DNA from: Phallus indusiatus
Taxonomy: Eukaryota > Basidiomycota > Agaricomycetes > Phallales > Phallaceae
Direction of reading: 5' to 3'
DNA: 64,000 nucleotides
Assembly: GCA_027605045.1 (NCBI GenBank)
Contig: JAQFWX010000005.1
Location: 806,001 to 870,000 of the forward strand
Shown here: positions 1 to 13,361 of the stretch, one piece after another
How the letters are laid out: each line of letters starts with the position of its first letter
How positions within the stretch are numbered: position 1 is the first letter of the stretch
Notes under the pieces: model-generated
Seen by the model: only the letters and a program-made list of their open reading frames with translations
Told to the model about the DNA's origin: nothing
The model's database searches: none
Program-made: the position numbers and the translations under genes

Positions 1-157
1 ACGGGCTTCTAATACCCCGTGCTTCGTGGGATTGAATTGTCGTGATTCTTGTCCGGTCACCAACTATCCAGGCACTCGCAGCCACTTCTGGTTTCCTTAC
101 ATATAAAAGTAATACACCGTCCTGACGAACATAATTGGATATATATGCGCCACATCT

Positions 158-1828
158 TCAGTGACGCATTCGTTTGGCATCGTTCCCTCGTAAAGGGGCT
201 AACGGTTCCCTTGCCTTTCCTTCTTGATCGAGCAGTTTTTCACTATTATGTGTGCGGTGCGCGCGGAGAGCGTCTCGTATTACTGCCTCCCTCTTATGGT
301 TAGCCGTCGGGTCACTAGGAAAAGACGTCAGGAGTATCCCAAAATAGAAATTCTTTAAAAAAATATACATACCTGATCGAGTCTACCCCACGCTTTACCC
401 CAGTCACATGAGAAGTCGCTGGGGTATCAGATCGGTCTATCGGAGGTGGAAAATGAAATCCTCCAAGACAATTTGAAGCCCGAGGTGTCGTCTGTTCTGA
501 TTTAACGGCAATATTTACTTGCGGCCGCTGCAGTTGTAGCGGTGGTGGCATCTCCTGTTGTCCCTGATAATTTTTCTTGTTAGTGTCATTCATTCCCGGC
601 TGCGGTAATGGATTGGTGACGCCTGCAAGGATCGAGATTAGCTCTTGAGATCTAGCATGATGACAAAGGATAGACTCGACTTATGATAGTTGACCGACTG
701 TCTTCGTAGTCCAGCTCAGAATGAATCGGACGATCCTCTTCTAAGCCCCCGCCATTTTCCATTTCTAATTCCATGTAATAGGCATCATCCTCAGAATTAA
801 AGTACGTAACCTCTTCTTTATCAGTCGAGTGGTTGTACTCGATTTTCGACTCTTGCGCAGATCTCGATTCCCCGGATTTGGGGTTGTTATTACGAGCAGG
901 TGGTGGGGGAATATTTCTTTCCAATGGAGCTTTGGATACTCTTGGTATTGACGGCTTGGCTTCACACTCCACAGGCTGGTTATTCAGGCTGATGTTGGCA
1001 TCTGCAGTAGAACTCTTGTTTCCATCATTGTGAACAGGTGCGGGTGCAGGTTTGCTGCCACGACTATTTCCCTCTTCGAATTCAGGTCTTCGGTGGAGAG
1101 TGGTCCGATCAAACTTTGGTGGTTGTACTTTCATCTTGACAACCTCTTGCGTGTAATGTTTGTCATACAAACAATTCCCGAGCAGGTTTCCAAAGTTACG
1201 AAGAGTTCGCTTAATGGCGTCCGTGACTGCCTCCTTTTTGCACTATGGAAAATCTTAACCAGATGCTGAGCTAAACGGCCTCTAAAGGGAACATACCTTG
1301 TCTAACGCTGCGCCTTTGCTCTTAATGTTCTCTGCTATTCCATATCCGATATCTTCATGGTAAATACCATCTCTCAAGGTGACGCGTACAACTGCACTAA
1401 CTCCACAGTTCCATCTTCTGCCTTCCTCTACCGGGTCGAGGTAATCCTGAGTAAAATCATTTTAGCTAGATTAACCGGAACCAAGGAACATTTCTTACAA
1501 TGGACAAAGTGCATATACTAGAATTCCATCCATTGAACCCAAAGACTTCATTCGCCAAGTTGATGATTTTCCATCCTTCTGCATAGGTGAGTTTAGGCCC
1601 GCCGCCCGGACCAGGTCGCTGCGAAATGTACTCGGGGCCAAGTTTCTGATCTAATTTGGACTGGAGAGTAGCAATTTGTTTATGTGTCGCAACAGAAATG
1701 TCATAGTATGTCGGCTCTGGGGGTAACTGAGAGGGATCCAATAAAGCGGGAAATGGAGTCGAAGGAAAAGGGACATTGGAGTTTCCGTGCATAGAAGCAT
1801 TATAAGACATTGGACCAGCGTAAACCAT
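158..1828 (-). CDS. RAD52: RAD52 DNA repair/recombination protein
   Basis: Recombination mediator that binds single-stranded DNA, anneals complementary strands and loads Rad51 in double-strand break repair in the nucleus. Five exons by inspection: 1499-1828, 1297-1446, 681-1242, 373-622, 158-314, giving 482 residues in a closed frame. The N-terminal half holds the family core, with [31 protein letters not shown] and the [15 protein letters not shown] block. The C-terminal half is low-complexity, proline-rich and poorly conserved, as in other Rad52 proteins, and ends with a basic tail. The start at 1828 lies 43 bases after the stop of the upstream small gene on the same strand; an upstream in-frame Met (in [10 protein letters not shown]) would overlap that gene. 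The donor of intron 3 (GTCGAG) is weak, so the exon 3 end is the least certain junction. Confidence 0.93.
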
Positions 1829-1871
1829 CTGGGAGGGATTTCCGAATTGTGAATTGTGTTGCACGGCCGTA

Positions 1872-2247
1872 CTATAGGATTTCAGGAGGTGTGTCGAGAG
1901 GGATGCCATCGACTTTGATGGGGAAGAGGAATCTCTGCGGTGTGACAGTAACAAACAATGTACTTCACTGGACGCGCTTGGCTACTCACAAGCGCCCAAT
2001 GATAGGACGCGTCATACGTAAGCATACACGTGGTCTTTATAGCATCGTCATCATGATCTTTGGACTTCTTGGACAGAAGCTCAGCGTGGATAATTTCGTA
2101 AATGTCAAGCTTCGTTGCCTTCAATGGAACACTATCCATATCGGATTTGGCTTCCGTTATGTCTTCTAGCAGACCAGCATCTTGAAGAATGAGTCGTTTT
2201 TTCCTTGGTACCTTTGTTTGCTGCTCGGGGCTAGGTAAATTGGACAT
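1872..2247 (-). CDS. Small protein of unknown function upstream of RAD52
   Basis: Two exons, 1990-2247 and 1872-1934, joined by a clean GTGAGT...GCAG intron, give 106 residues. The protein has a lysine/arginine-rich N-terminus, a likely helical middle ([10 protein letters not shown]), an acidic KDHDDDAIK stretch and an ordered-looking C-terminus ending [10 protein letters not shown] do not recognise the family and see no signal peptide or membrane segment. Its 5' part lies antisense to the proposed first exon of guanine deaminase (2189-2234), so the true start may be the internal Met of [10 protein letters not shown]. Its stop is only 43 bases before the RAD52 start. Confidence 0.5.
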
Positions 2248-3790
2248 TCACAAAGATTATCTCTTAAGTAAGATAATTATCCTCGTATTATGTGTTTATT
2301 TATCCCTTTTCCTGTAGGAGTCGATTCTGAAGGCTTTATCACGCATTTTCTGTCCTCGAGGACCGAAGAAGCAAGCGAATTATTAGCACGCGACCGCTCT
2401 GCAGAAATTCATGAGCTCCCAAAGCAAAGCTTCATGCTACCCACGTTTTGTGATTTGCATCTGCACGCACCGCAAATGTTGTACCTTGGAACTGGGAATA
2501 ACTTGCCTTTGATGAGCTGGTTAGAGAAACACGCATATCAAGCCGAGGAAAAGCTTGATAGTGATCCTATCCTCGCAGAAACGGTATATAAGCGACTGGC
2601 GCAAAGATTGGCAGACCATGGGACTGGAGCGGTTCTCATGTTTGGAACTATAAAGGTGGAGTCCAAGTATGTAGAGACTTTTTTTTGAATGATCTCGTCA
2701 GTTAATCATCCAATTTTAGTCTTATCCTCGCCAAGGTTTTCCAAGAAAAGGGAATCAGAGCTTTCATAGGAAAACTATCTATGGATATCTCTCCCCGAGC
2801 TACTTACAGAGAAGATCCCCTGCAAGCCCCTGAAGCCGCCCGAGAGTTTGTTAATGAATGCACCAAATTGGTCGCCGATCTTCCCATACATAAACGGTTC
2901 ATTCACCCTGTCATCACACCCCGATTCATCCCCACTTCTTCTCCCGGATTATTATCGAAGCTGGGAGCAATAGCGAAAGAAGATAATCTGATGATTCAAA
3001 GTCACATGGCTGAGTCAAAAGATGAAGTAGAAACGGTACAAAACTTATACAAGGCGAAGGATATAGATGTGTTCAACGAGGTAAAAAGCTAGGGTTATTC
3101 CTTTATCATTGTTTTGTACGCTAATGCAATAGCTGACAGCATAATCTCTTGACCAGCAAAACTGTTCAGGCTCACTGTACATTCGCCGACAAATCAGATC
3201 TCGCACAACTAGCTCAATGCGGCACCTCAGTTTCCCACTGTCCACTATCCAATTGCTTTTTCTCAACACGTCCTTATCCCCTCCGGGAAGCATTGGATGC
3301 AGGTGTAAAGGTAGGTCTAGGGACAGATGTTGCAGGCGGTTACCGACTGGACATGATGTCCACAATGCGTATGGCTGTCGTGATCGCCAGTATGAGAGAG
3401 AACGATCGTCAAAATATGATAGCTAAAGGGGAGATTATCGAAGAGACTGACTCATTGAAAGTCACATGGATAGAATCGTTATATCTGGCAACTACGGGTG
3501 GTATGATTGCTTTAGGGATAATTGAGAAAGGAAAACATCCGTTTCAAGTTGGAGTTCCATTTGATGCTCAACAGAGTCAGGAATTATCTTTCCTAAATTT
3601 CACTATTACTAACAGTTCAAATGTGTTAGTTAATGTTTACGACGGAAGTAGTAACGTCGGTATAGGAGAGCTCGACTTTTTCGAGGCAAATAATGATGGT
3701 GTAACGGAAGACGTCGTTGAGAAATGGTGGTCTTTGGGTGACACGCGAAATCGAGGACCGATGTATATTCAGGGTCGATTAGTCAAATAG
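2189..3790 (+). CDS. Guanine deaminase
   Basis: Zinc amidohydrolase that deaminates guanine to xanthine in purine salvage and nitrogen use; cytosolic. Exons 2189-2234, 2318-2666, 2720-3080, 3140-3790 give 468 residues, the usual length. Metal and substrate motifs of the amidohydrolase fold are present: HLHAPQ, VITPRF, the QSHMAES and QAHCTF histidines, SHCPLSN and the LGTDVAGG aspartate. The first exon encodes [10 protein letters not shown], which resembles the start of other fungal guanine deaminases and joins in frame. Without it, an in-frame Met at 2290 inside the first intron would give a slightly shorter protein. The first exon overlaps the divergent small gene on the other strand. Confidence 0.92.
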
Positions 3791-4236
3791 GTAGAGTATA
3801 CGTACAAATCGTATCGTACACAACAACGAATTCGAAATTGTATATATAGGAAGTTAAAACGAAAATGTGCGCATAGAAAGACATATGTCGTTATGGTTTC
3901 TGTATATCATGAACTAATGAGTTTGCATACACATGCTGCAAGCAGAACAGCTTTGGGGTTGGGATCAACATATGACATGCTGGTGAACGGAATGTAGTGT
4001 GGTTAGAGGTTGCGTGGATGAGTAGGATAAATCAGACGAGAAAAAGAGACGTGGAGGAAAATGACAGCCATGGAGAATGATGATTCATAAACAAAAAAAA
4101 AATAATGTTGAGGGAAAGGGCGGATAAAAAGGGAGAGAAATATGAAAAAGAATGAGAATATTTCTCAAGTTAGGAATTGGCGATAAAAAAGGTGTGATTG
4201 AACAAAAAATCTTGTGAGAAAAAAAAAGGAATGTCA
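3791..4236. other. Convergent intergenic region
   Basis: Between the guanine deaminase stop and the stop of the G3BP-like gene. It is AT-rich with short A runs and should hold both 3' UTRs. No coding or RNA gene is seen. Confidence 0.6.
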
Positions 4237-6082
4237 TCACGATTTTCCCCCTCGTCCCGCTCCTCGTCCTCTTGTTGAACCACTACGGAACCCACCACCA
4301 CCACCGCCATTATTATTATTATTACCATGACCACCGCCACCACCACCGCTTCTTTCTTGACCATGAGGTTGACCTCCCTGATTTTGACCTTGACCTTGCC
4401 CTTGCCCTTGACCTTGACCTTGCTGACCCGGACCCTGGCTGCTAGGTCTAATCCTGGGAGGCTGCCTTTCCGATCTCTCCTTGCGCGTCTCAATAATTAC
4501 ACGAGTATGACCGCCATTCTCCAAATCAATTTTGAAACCACCTTCACCACCAGCATTGGGACTTAAGCTTGCAATGATCGCCTTTCGTGCCGAGTCGAGG
4601 GTCGCAAACTCTAAGAACGCACAAGCCTTTGACCGAATTATTTCTAGGTCCTTGACAGGGCCAAAGCGAGCACTCAGCGTATTAAATAAAGTTTGATGTG
4701 AAACAACTTCATTTACGCTCTGCACAAGGGTGTGATAAGAAAATGTGAATACGCTTAATATGTTAAACAGTTACCTTGACAAAGCACTGGGGAGTCGAGA
4801 CGTTCAAAGCAGCCTGATACGCCGGGTGAACTCCCTCCTTATCTCCTCCACGGTGCTCGTTTCTTGATTGAGAGGGCGAAGGAGCAACAGGGGGCGTAAC
4901 GGGAGCGGGAGGAGCAGCGCTAACACCTTTTGCATCCTGAGCAACTCGAGTTCCCCACTTGTTCGAATTCGCAGCGGCTAAGTTGGCCCAGGTCTTCGGT
5001 GCAGCTGGCTTTGGAGCAGGCGGTGACTGCGTAACCGGTGGAGCTGGTTTAGAAGCTACGGCAGCAGCGGCAGTAGAGGGCGCAGGAGGTACAGGCGTAG
5101 ACGTAGAAGGCTGACTTAGCGTTGGAGTGCTCAAAGGTTGCGCGGCAGCGGCAGATACAGCAGGTGAAGCAGCAACGGGGGTTGGCGAAGGTGTAGCTCT
5201 AGGTGCAATCTGTGGCGAGAGGGGTCTTTGAACTTCCATGACTGGCGACGGCTGGGAAGGCTCGACAACAGGGGCTTGTTTGATGGGTTCAGCCTGTGGA
5301 ATAGGCGCAACGACAGGCGTCGGTTCAGGAGCAGGGGGATGGTAGCCATTGACAATGATGGGCTTCTGCTCCTCCAAAACAACCACCTCTGCAGGTTCGG
5401 AGGGCTCTGGTATTGACTGTTGCTGGAGATGATTCGGTAAGATACTGTCGTAAGGGGTAGCAGCGACAGTGGGATGGCTAGCCTGAACACCTGGAGCTGC
5501 AGGCTCGACCGTGTTTTCTTGGGCAACAACGGTGGGTGGCGGAGCGGCTTCAGGTTGCCCGTTTTCTTCTTCGTCTTCAACAGACTCTTCTTTTAAGAAC
5601 CGGAAGATATCGTTGAGAACAAAGTACCCATTGGGTTGCTGGGCAAGGAAGAAAGTCTGAGCAAATTTCCGCCATGGCTCACCACGGTTGGACATTTCAC
5701 CGATAACTTGAATTATGATTCCGCCATTTGCTGAAGACTGAGCATCGACAGAGTGAATGAACACTTTACAATCCTGGAAACCAATGGAAACAATTTTGTG
5801 ATGGATTTCCTAAGTGAGCGGGTTGTTAGCAAAGGACCACGCTTCTGGTATTCGGTGGCTGAATGCCCTTACCTGCTGCCCATAACAGGGTTTTCCATCT
5901 TCTCCTTCAGTGCCGTGAATAAAAGTAGAATTTTTAGTATAGAAACAATGGAGCTTTTGGGGCTGCTTGTTCACGAATGTATAATATTGAGGAACGAACT
6001 GCCAGCCGACCTCGGAGGGAATAATATTGGCATGAATGGAGGATTGGGTCGGATTGTTCGAAGATGCTGCAGGAGCGGTCAT
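4237..6082 (-). CDS. G3BP-like protein with NTF2 and RRM domains
   Basis: Likely cytoplasmic RNA-binding adaptor of the G3BP/Bre5 family, which works in stress granules and as a cofactor of the Ubp3/USP10 deubiquitinase. Exons 5873-6082, 4775-5809 and 4237-4719 give 575 residues. Residues about 20-150 are an NTF2-like domain (VGWQFVPQYYTF, FIHSVDAQ, FAQTFFLAQQPNGYFVLNDIFRF). A long proline/alanine/valine-rich linker follows. An RRM lies near residues 415-490 (CFVK, FGPVKDLEIIRSKACAFLEF). The tail is rich in Gly, Gln and Arg with RGG-like motifs and a repeated GQ run coded by a CTTGAC/CTTGCC repeat near 4385-4430. This order is diagnostic of the family; the exact partners are inferred. Confidence 0.9.
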
Positions 6083-6916
6083 GATTTATGAAAAATGAAA
6101 GCTATAAACGACGGCTGGCAAATAGGGAAAGAATTGAAGGAGAAATTGGAAGGCAAACGATCAATAATGCTTATGGCGAGACGACCAGGGTAGGCACCCC
6201 GAAATGGGCAACTTACAGATTGACTCTTTGTGCTCTAGAACGAAAACAAGATGTTACAACAGAATGGAGTGCGGATATAAAAGAGTTGATTATTTTTTGG
6301 GTTTTTTTAAGTGGTGCACGATGGCGGAGAGGATGGAGGCGGTCGATTTTCGAGCGATGATGAAAAAAAAAGTCGCGGGATATGAGCGGAGTTTAAATCA
6401 ACGTCTCGTGCACAATACTGACTTTTCCTCCAGCATGGAAGCTGGCGCTGGAATTATCGTTCTTCTCAGTAATTCATAGCTTCTTTTTTCATTAAAAAAG
6501 CATTTTTTGCTGTCTGAGGGGCTAGAAGAATTGACCACACTGCAACAAACTTTGATAGTCAAAAGTGACCATATCAAGCAGGAAGCCTGTGCTTGTAAGG
6601 GTCCACATACGTATACCACTGCTGCGATTGGATGATCAAGTTTGGCTTTTCGTTACGTATATTCCTGACAAAAGGTAACCTTCATATATAACAACAATGA
6701 AAAAAAAAACGGGAAAGCAAGAGAATCAAAGATTCGTCAACCAGCAACAGAAGTATAACCCAATTGTGATGGATAGATTAATGTTTTTTGACAATGAAAC
6801 GTGCATGCGAGACAACACCGCTAAAAGAGAGCCGACACCGGATTTAAATTATCGATAGATGAAAAAGAAAATGAATACACTGGTGATACAGTTGGTTCAG
6901 CATAAAAGGATATGTT
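6083..6916. other. Intergenic region, G3BP promoter and MAPK 3' end
   Basis: Lies upstream of the G3BP-like start and downstream of the first MAP kinase stop, both on the minus strand. AT-rich with A/T runs. The short open frames here have no recognisable domain or splice logic, so I call no gene. Confidence 0.5.
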
Positions 6917-8483
<1,567 letters not shown>

Positions 8484-9419
8484 ATCTAAAGTTCCTCGAC
8501 TAGCGAGCGTAGGGTTTGAAGGGAACGAGAAGGAAAAAGAGAACGAGAGAAATGAGGAACAAGAAACAAAGGGCTGTTTAAACGAATGTGGAAAACAACA
8601 ATAAAAATGGACCCGGACCGCACATAGTCGCCCACTGTCACACATCTCATCCCCGACTGCTGGTTTGTGTCCTTTCTGTGCCGCGTCAAACGGCATATCA
8701 TTCTGGCCATTTCTTTATCAGCTCTTTCTTGCTCCAACTTTGTTTTTCTTGATGATAAATCTGAACATGTATGGCTCAACAATATCAAGACTTCATTCTG
8801 TCTGCATTGTTTGTGCCACAAGTTGGGCAAATGATGTGGCACTAGGCTATATATAAACGTCGAACGAGAACTTGTCATGGAAACAGATCCAGGATTATCT
8901 GCGTCAGTCAAGAACGGCATGTGAGATACAACAATTATTCGAAACAGCGGTCCAATGGCCTGGAATCACAGGAATCACAGCCATTGCTTGTTTTGTCAAT
9001 CACCGACAGCCTATCACAACTCTCAATTCTTGCGTGCGCAATATTGACGTATTGATGTCGTGGTCTCGCCTGCACTTGCGATGAAGTTCACATTCTTATC
9101 ATCTTAGCTCAGTGGGAGGTATCAGATTGATGAGATACCCTCGTGCTCCCAACTCATTCTCTGGATTTCAATGATAATCTTTTACTCCAATTGTCTCGCA
9201 CGAAAAGATTGGCGTGTATTGTTTGAAAGACCCTGCCGGAGCCAAGCTCAAGCCGCAACTCATTAATGTCTTGGCCGCTGGTTTGCACTGCATATGACAT
9301 AACCGCTCCATTATGCCAGTTGCCGATTATCGTTAATCATTGCGGTCAACGTACATACAACATTCTGTAACCTACTTTAACCAACACCCGTATACTGTTG
9401 TCATACACACTATTACAAG
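8484..9419. promoter_or_regulatory. Divergent promoter region, MAPK copy 1 / het-C
   Basis: A 936-base gap between divergent starts, expected to hold both promoters. ACAAAGGG, one base short of the Ustilago-type pheromone response element, occurs at about 8565 near the kinase start. A single short match is expected by chance, so no site is claimed. No coding sequence seen. Confidence 0.4.
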
Positions 9420-12400
9420 ATGTCTAGACCGGTCGTGTTCGGACCTTTGTTTTCAGCACTTCCTCTTCTTCTTCTATTAGCATTCTGGGTCCCCGGAACG
9501 GCGGCATTCGGTGCTGGTAACATACCTAGGTACAAGCTTCCGTTCTTAAAAGTGACCAGTATGACAACAGCTTTCCTGCAGTTTTGCTTATTTAGAGGGC
9601 AAAGCGTTCAGACACGGTGATATTGTGCGATTTCATTCGATGTGATGGATATCATTTAATGTTCCCTTTCATCTAGGAGGATACTTTAGAAGAACTACTG
9701 AAGAAAGCGGGCGGCGCTGCAGGGGGGTTCGCTCTAGGCAATTTATTATCCAAAGGAACAAAATTCAAGAGCTTAGATATCAAACGCGTCTATTTTGGGT
9801 AAGTTAACACATGCTAACTAACTGTCTTGTGATTGTTGTTAACATTTAGTGAAAAGCAACTGGCTTAGAGACTACAGTCAAGCGGTCGATGTCGCTGGTC
9901 TGAAAAAACTGCCACTCCAGGTTAGGCCAATGTTCAGATATATTGCTGTCGTTTTTAATCATCACTGCATTTTAGACGATTATCAACTTGTGTATGGTTC
10001 TCGGATTTCTGGTCTGTACGATTCCGTGGTTATCAATCATTCTTCCAGTATTTTAATGATTGTTGATACGTGTAGGCTCACGGCTACGCAACTGCAGAGT
10101 TTGAAGTTACCCAGGAGCGACTCGGTGTATACCTTCCGGTATTTTTTTTGTTTCGCTTATACGTTTCTGGCTCTTATAGCCCTGCAGACAGAACATATTG
10201 ATAATCCGAAAGGATACGGTGAAGGCGAGGACGCTCGCAAGTATGATTCAAGGCTTCGCGGACCAGTAGGAATGTTTTGATAATTATCTCAAGAAGCCAT
10301 GTTGTCATTTTTGCTTATGGTGTTCTTTAGACCCCAGAGAGTTAGAGATTGATCCCCGGACCGGAATGAAGAACTATATTGCTAACGGCATGTTCATATC
10401 TCCCACGATTTCATATCATATCATTAATGTCCTTCCAGAGAATGGCACCTGGGATACCTCTAAAGCTCTCGTCCGAAGAACATTAGAACGCTGTATTCAC
10501 TATGGCAGGCTGTATCTCTCTCAGGGCCGAAAGGAAGACGAATATGAGGCATTCCGGCTCCTTGGACAAGCAGTTAGTTCACATCATTTTCCGTTTATCT
10601 CTTTTGGACTTTAGTAACCTGCCAACAGCTTCATACCTTGGAAGATTTCCCCGCTCACTCTAATTTCTGCGAATTGGCTTTAGTTTCCCTGGGCCACCGT
10701 CAGGTATTCGTTCATGTCGGCGATCGTCTCCGCATTCCTGCTCCCGGCGGACGATCTGTAGCACCTCTAGTTACAGGTAAGTTCATTTGTTCTCATGTCT
10801 ATGCTTGCGATCTCAATTGACCGGATATTATCCTCAGGGACTTTCGGGGGAAGTGACTTCGTACACAGCCTGCTTGGAGGTGTGTGTCTTTTAACCTTTT
10901 TTGTAATGCGGTTCTTTATGATGATTATCAGAGGCTACCGATCACATTGTTAGTTCCAAAGTTGTAAACCAGATATTGTTGACGACTGATGCTTCTTTTG
11001 TGTTTCACGAAACGTAACAGAGTCAAGTAAGGGTTCTTCACATATTGGTTCTCATCATTTATAAATTTGATACTTTTCCCTTTTCGATCAGGCATCTGTG
11101 TCAGATCTCAACAAAGAACTAAGCAACGCACGAGCCAAATCAGCAGACGGAACATCCACTGTTCTCCGCCAGCTCCTCACGAGTATCCCTGGAAGCAGCG
11201 GATCTGATCTTTCTCGTGATGTAGATAGAATGGACCAAATTCGAGCTGGTCCAGAAGCTGGAGGAAAACGTCCCGAAGAAATGAGCCCACAGGAATTACA
11301 TGCAGTGCTTTGGCAGATCCTAAGTTTCAGAGATTCAAGTGAATACTGTTTTCCTTTTCACGGAACCAGTCTAATTTCTTTGATAAGTGATGAAAAAATT
11401 ATCAAACATCATTGGTGCGTGTGGTTATCTTATCGGTAATTATACATGCTAATAAGCAAGATAGGGAAAATCCCCGGTTTGGCAAGTTTGCTCGACAAAC
11501 TTTCGGACACTATTTCTGTCTTCATCTATACAACGCTTGAAGTACGTGATTTTAAAATGATGTTTCCCCCAGAAGCCTTTACTGCCTCATAGCCATACTT
11601 AAAACCCTTGCTTCAAACTGCAACTACGACTCTGGCAACCTCCTCGGCTGAAGTAATCAATAACGAGGATCAATTTGAAGTATTCCATCACCCTACAGCT
11701 GTATGTCGATAACGTTTCTTCATATAATTGCTTACAAACACGTTATTACGCCAGAGCGATCCTACACATTCGTTCTTGAGGTACGTGATCGAGTCTTTCA
11801 CTGTTACACCGCTAAAAATGAGATAAACCTTAGCAAGGATCATTTCGTATGTCTCATTCACTGCCCAGTTCACCCCCAAATTGTTATAAGTCTTTAACAG
11901 AATCTTATTTTGAATGAACCCGCCGGAAACATTGCCAAGCTTATTGTTGTGTGTAATCCGCTTGTTGTGATCCCCTACATTACATCTTATATATACATTA
12001 CTAGGCACATACCGTGAAGCTGGTAGTGAAGGCATGGTCGGACAGCTCGGTGAATGTTCGCGGTGTAACGGAGGATGTTCTCTCCTGTTTGTAAGCCAAG
12101 ATAATTCTTCTGATTCACGTGGCGACTCTAATATACAAAATCTTTTTGGTTTAGGTTCCATCCTGACTTCCATGATTCATCTTCTCAAATTCAAAGAGAA
12201 ATGATGCAATACATGCGTACTTGGCTTGACGGCCACGGCCATCAAAAAGAGGATATTCTGTCACGTTTGACCAAAGACGCTGTTCGGAACCATAGAAACA
12301 TCCGTTCCTACGATGATAATGAAGGATCGACGTACGTCGGAGGAGCAGGACATGACGCTGGAATCAATGCCCAGAACAAGATATCGGGATATTTGAATCA

Positions 12401-13361
12401 AGTTCCTGCCGTGCAACAAGCTACATCTATGTTCAGTACTCTCAGTATCGGTGGATCAGGCTCCGAAACCACGCGGAGAGAAACGATAACCACTTCAACA
12501 GTGGCATCAGGAGGAGGACAGTTTGTTCCTCCATCGGGCCCGCCACCACCAAATACTAAGACTACCTATATACCACCATACACAGGAAAAGGAGAAGCAG
12601 TTTCATATTATTCTGCTGGTACAACTGCTACGGAAATTAGGGCGTCTGAATCTGTTGTTTCGGGACACCACCAGGGGTATTCATATCGGCCACAAGAACA
12701 TTTTTCTTCTCCGTCAGGGCCACCGCCAGTTCCAGCAGGAAGGCCCGGAGAAGGATCTTCATACTATGCGCCTGAGAAACCCTTAATGAATGAAAGCTCA
12801 GGAGGTTATCACGGAGCTCAACATCAACATCAACATCACCATCACCAAGAACGCTATTCCCTACCTTCCGGGCCACCCCCAGGAACTGAACCTTCATACT
12901 ATTCATCAGATAACAGAACAAGAGTCGAAAGCTCAAATTCTCCGAATCAACAAGGCAGACGCCCTTATCAGTATTCATCGGTGGGAAACGAAGGTTCAGG
13001 TTTTCCGCAGGCAGGGCCACCGCGATTTCAAGAAGCTGCTCCTGCTTTCCCATCCCCTCACAACACCCCAGACTCGGGACGTGGATCTGGACCTAGGTCA
13101 AATTACGCGCCTCATTATTTACCACCACCTGGACCTCCTCCGAGTGCATTCAGTCCGCCAGGCCCACCTTCAAGTGCATTCAATCCGCCAAGCTTCCCGG
13201 TACCCGACGGTCCTCCGCCTGGGTTTGTTGGCGCTCCTTTTGATCCTCCTCCTGGACCTCCACCACCGTCCAATGATTTGTATGGACGGCCCAACTACCC
13301 GCCACCCGGAGGCTACACTGATAATAGCCGCGGGTACAGGGGCGGCGACAGCTGGAGGTGA
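9420..13361 (+). CDS. Het-C heterokaryon incompatibility protein homologue
   Basis: Homologue of Neurospora HET-C, a secreted or membrane-associated glycine/proline-rich protein whose alleles trigger heterokaryon incompatibility in ascomycetes; its role in basidiomycetes is not established. I join 22 exons into 920 residues in one frame. An N-terminal hydrophobic stretch (LLLLLAFWVPGTAAFGAGNI) fits a signal peptide. Conserved blocks follow: FRHGDIEDTLEELL, YFGNWLRDYSQAVDV, GYATAEFEVT, EHIDNP, MKNYIAN, HTLEDFPAHSN, GTFGGSDF and LHAVLWQIL. The last 300 residues are low complexity with many GPPP motifs and a His/Gln run. Two introns are non-canonical (10270-10330 GA-AG, 10388-10438 GC-AG). Exons 11021-11026 (6 bases), 11834-11846 (13) and 10932-10948 (17) are micro-exons. 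Confidence 0.93.
10270..10330 (+). other. GA-AG intron in het-C
   Basis: The conserved frame RLRGPV|DPRELEIDP is only restored if the exon ends at GTAG and the intron starts GAATGT and ends TTCTTTAG. The donor looks like the local consensus G|GTATGT with T changed to A at intron position 2. Any GT in the area gives a frameshift or stop. Confidence 0.65.
10388..10438 (+). other. GC-AG intron in het-C
   Basis: Removing GCATGT...CCTTCCAG joins IAN to ENGTWDTS, as in other Het-C proteins. The donor is the common rare variant GC in place of GT. Confidence 0.75.

Noticed and set aside
8560..8575. ACAAAGGG as a pheromone response element before MAPK copy 1
   Set aside because: A single near match of this length is expected by chance and no second copy is seen.
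9105..9170. A-box-like TTAGCTCAGTGGGAGG suggesting a tRNA gene
   Set aside because: No T-arm with GGTTCGA-type B box, no acceptor-stem pairing and no anticodon stem follow it.
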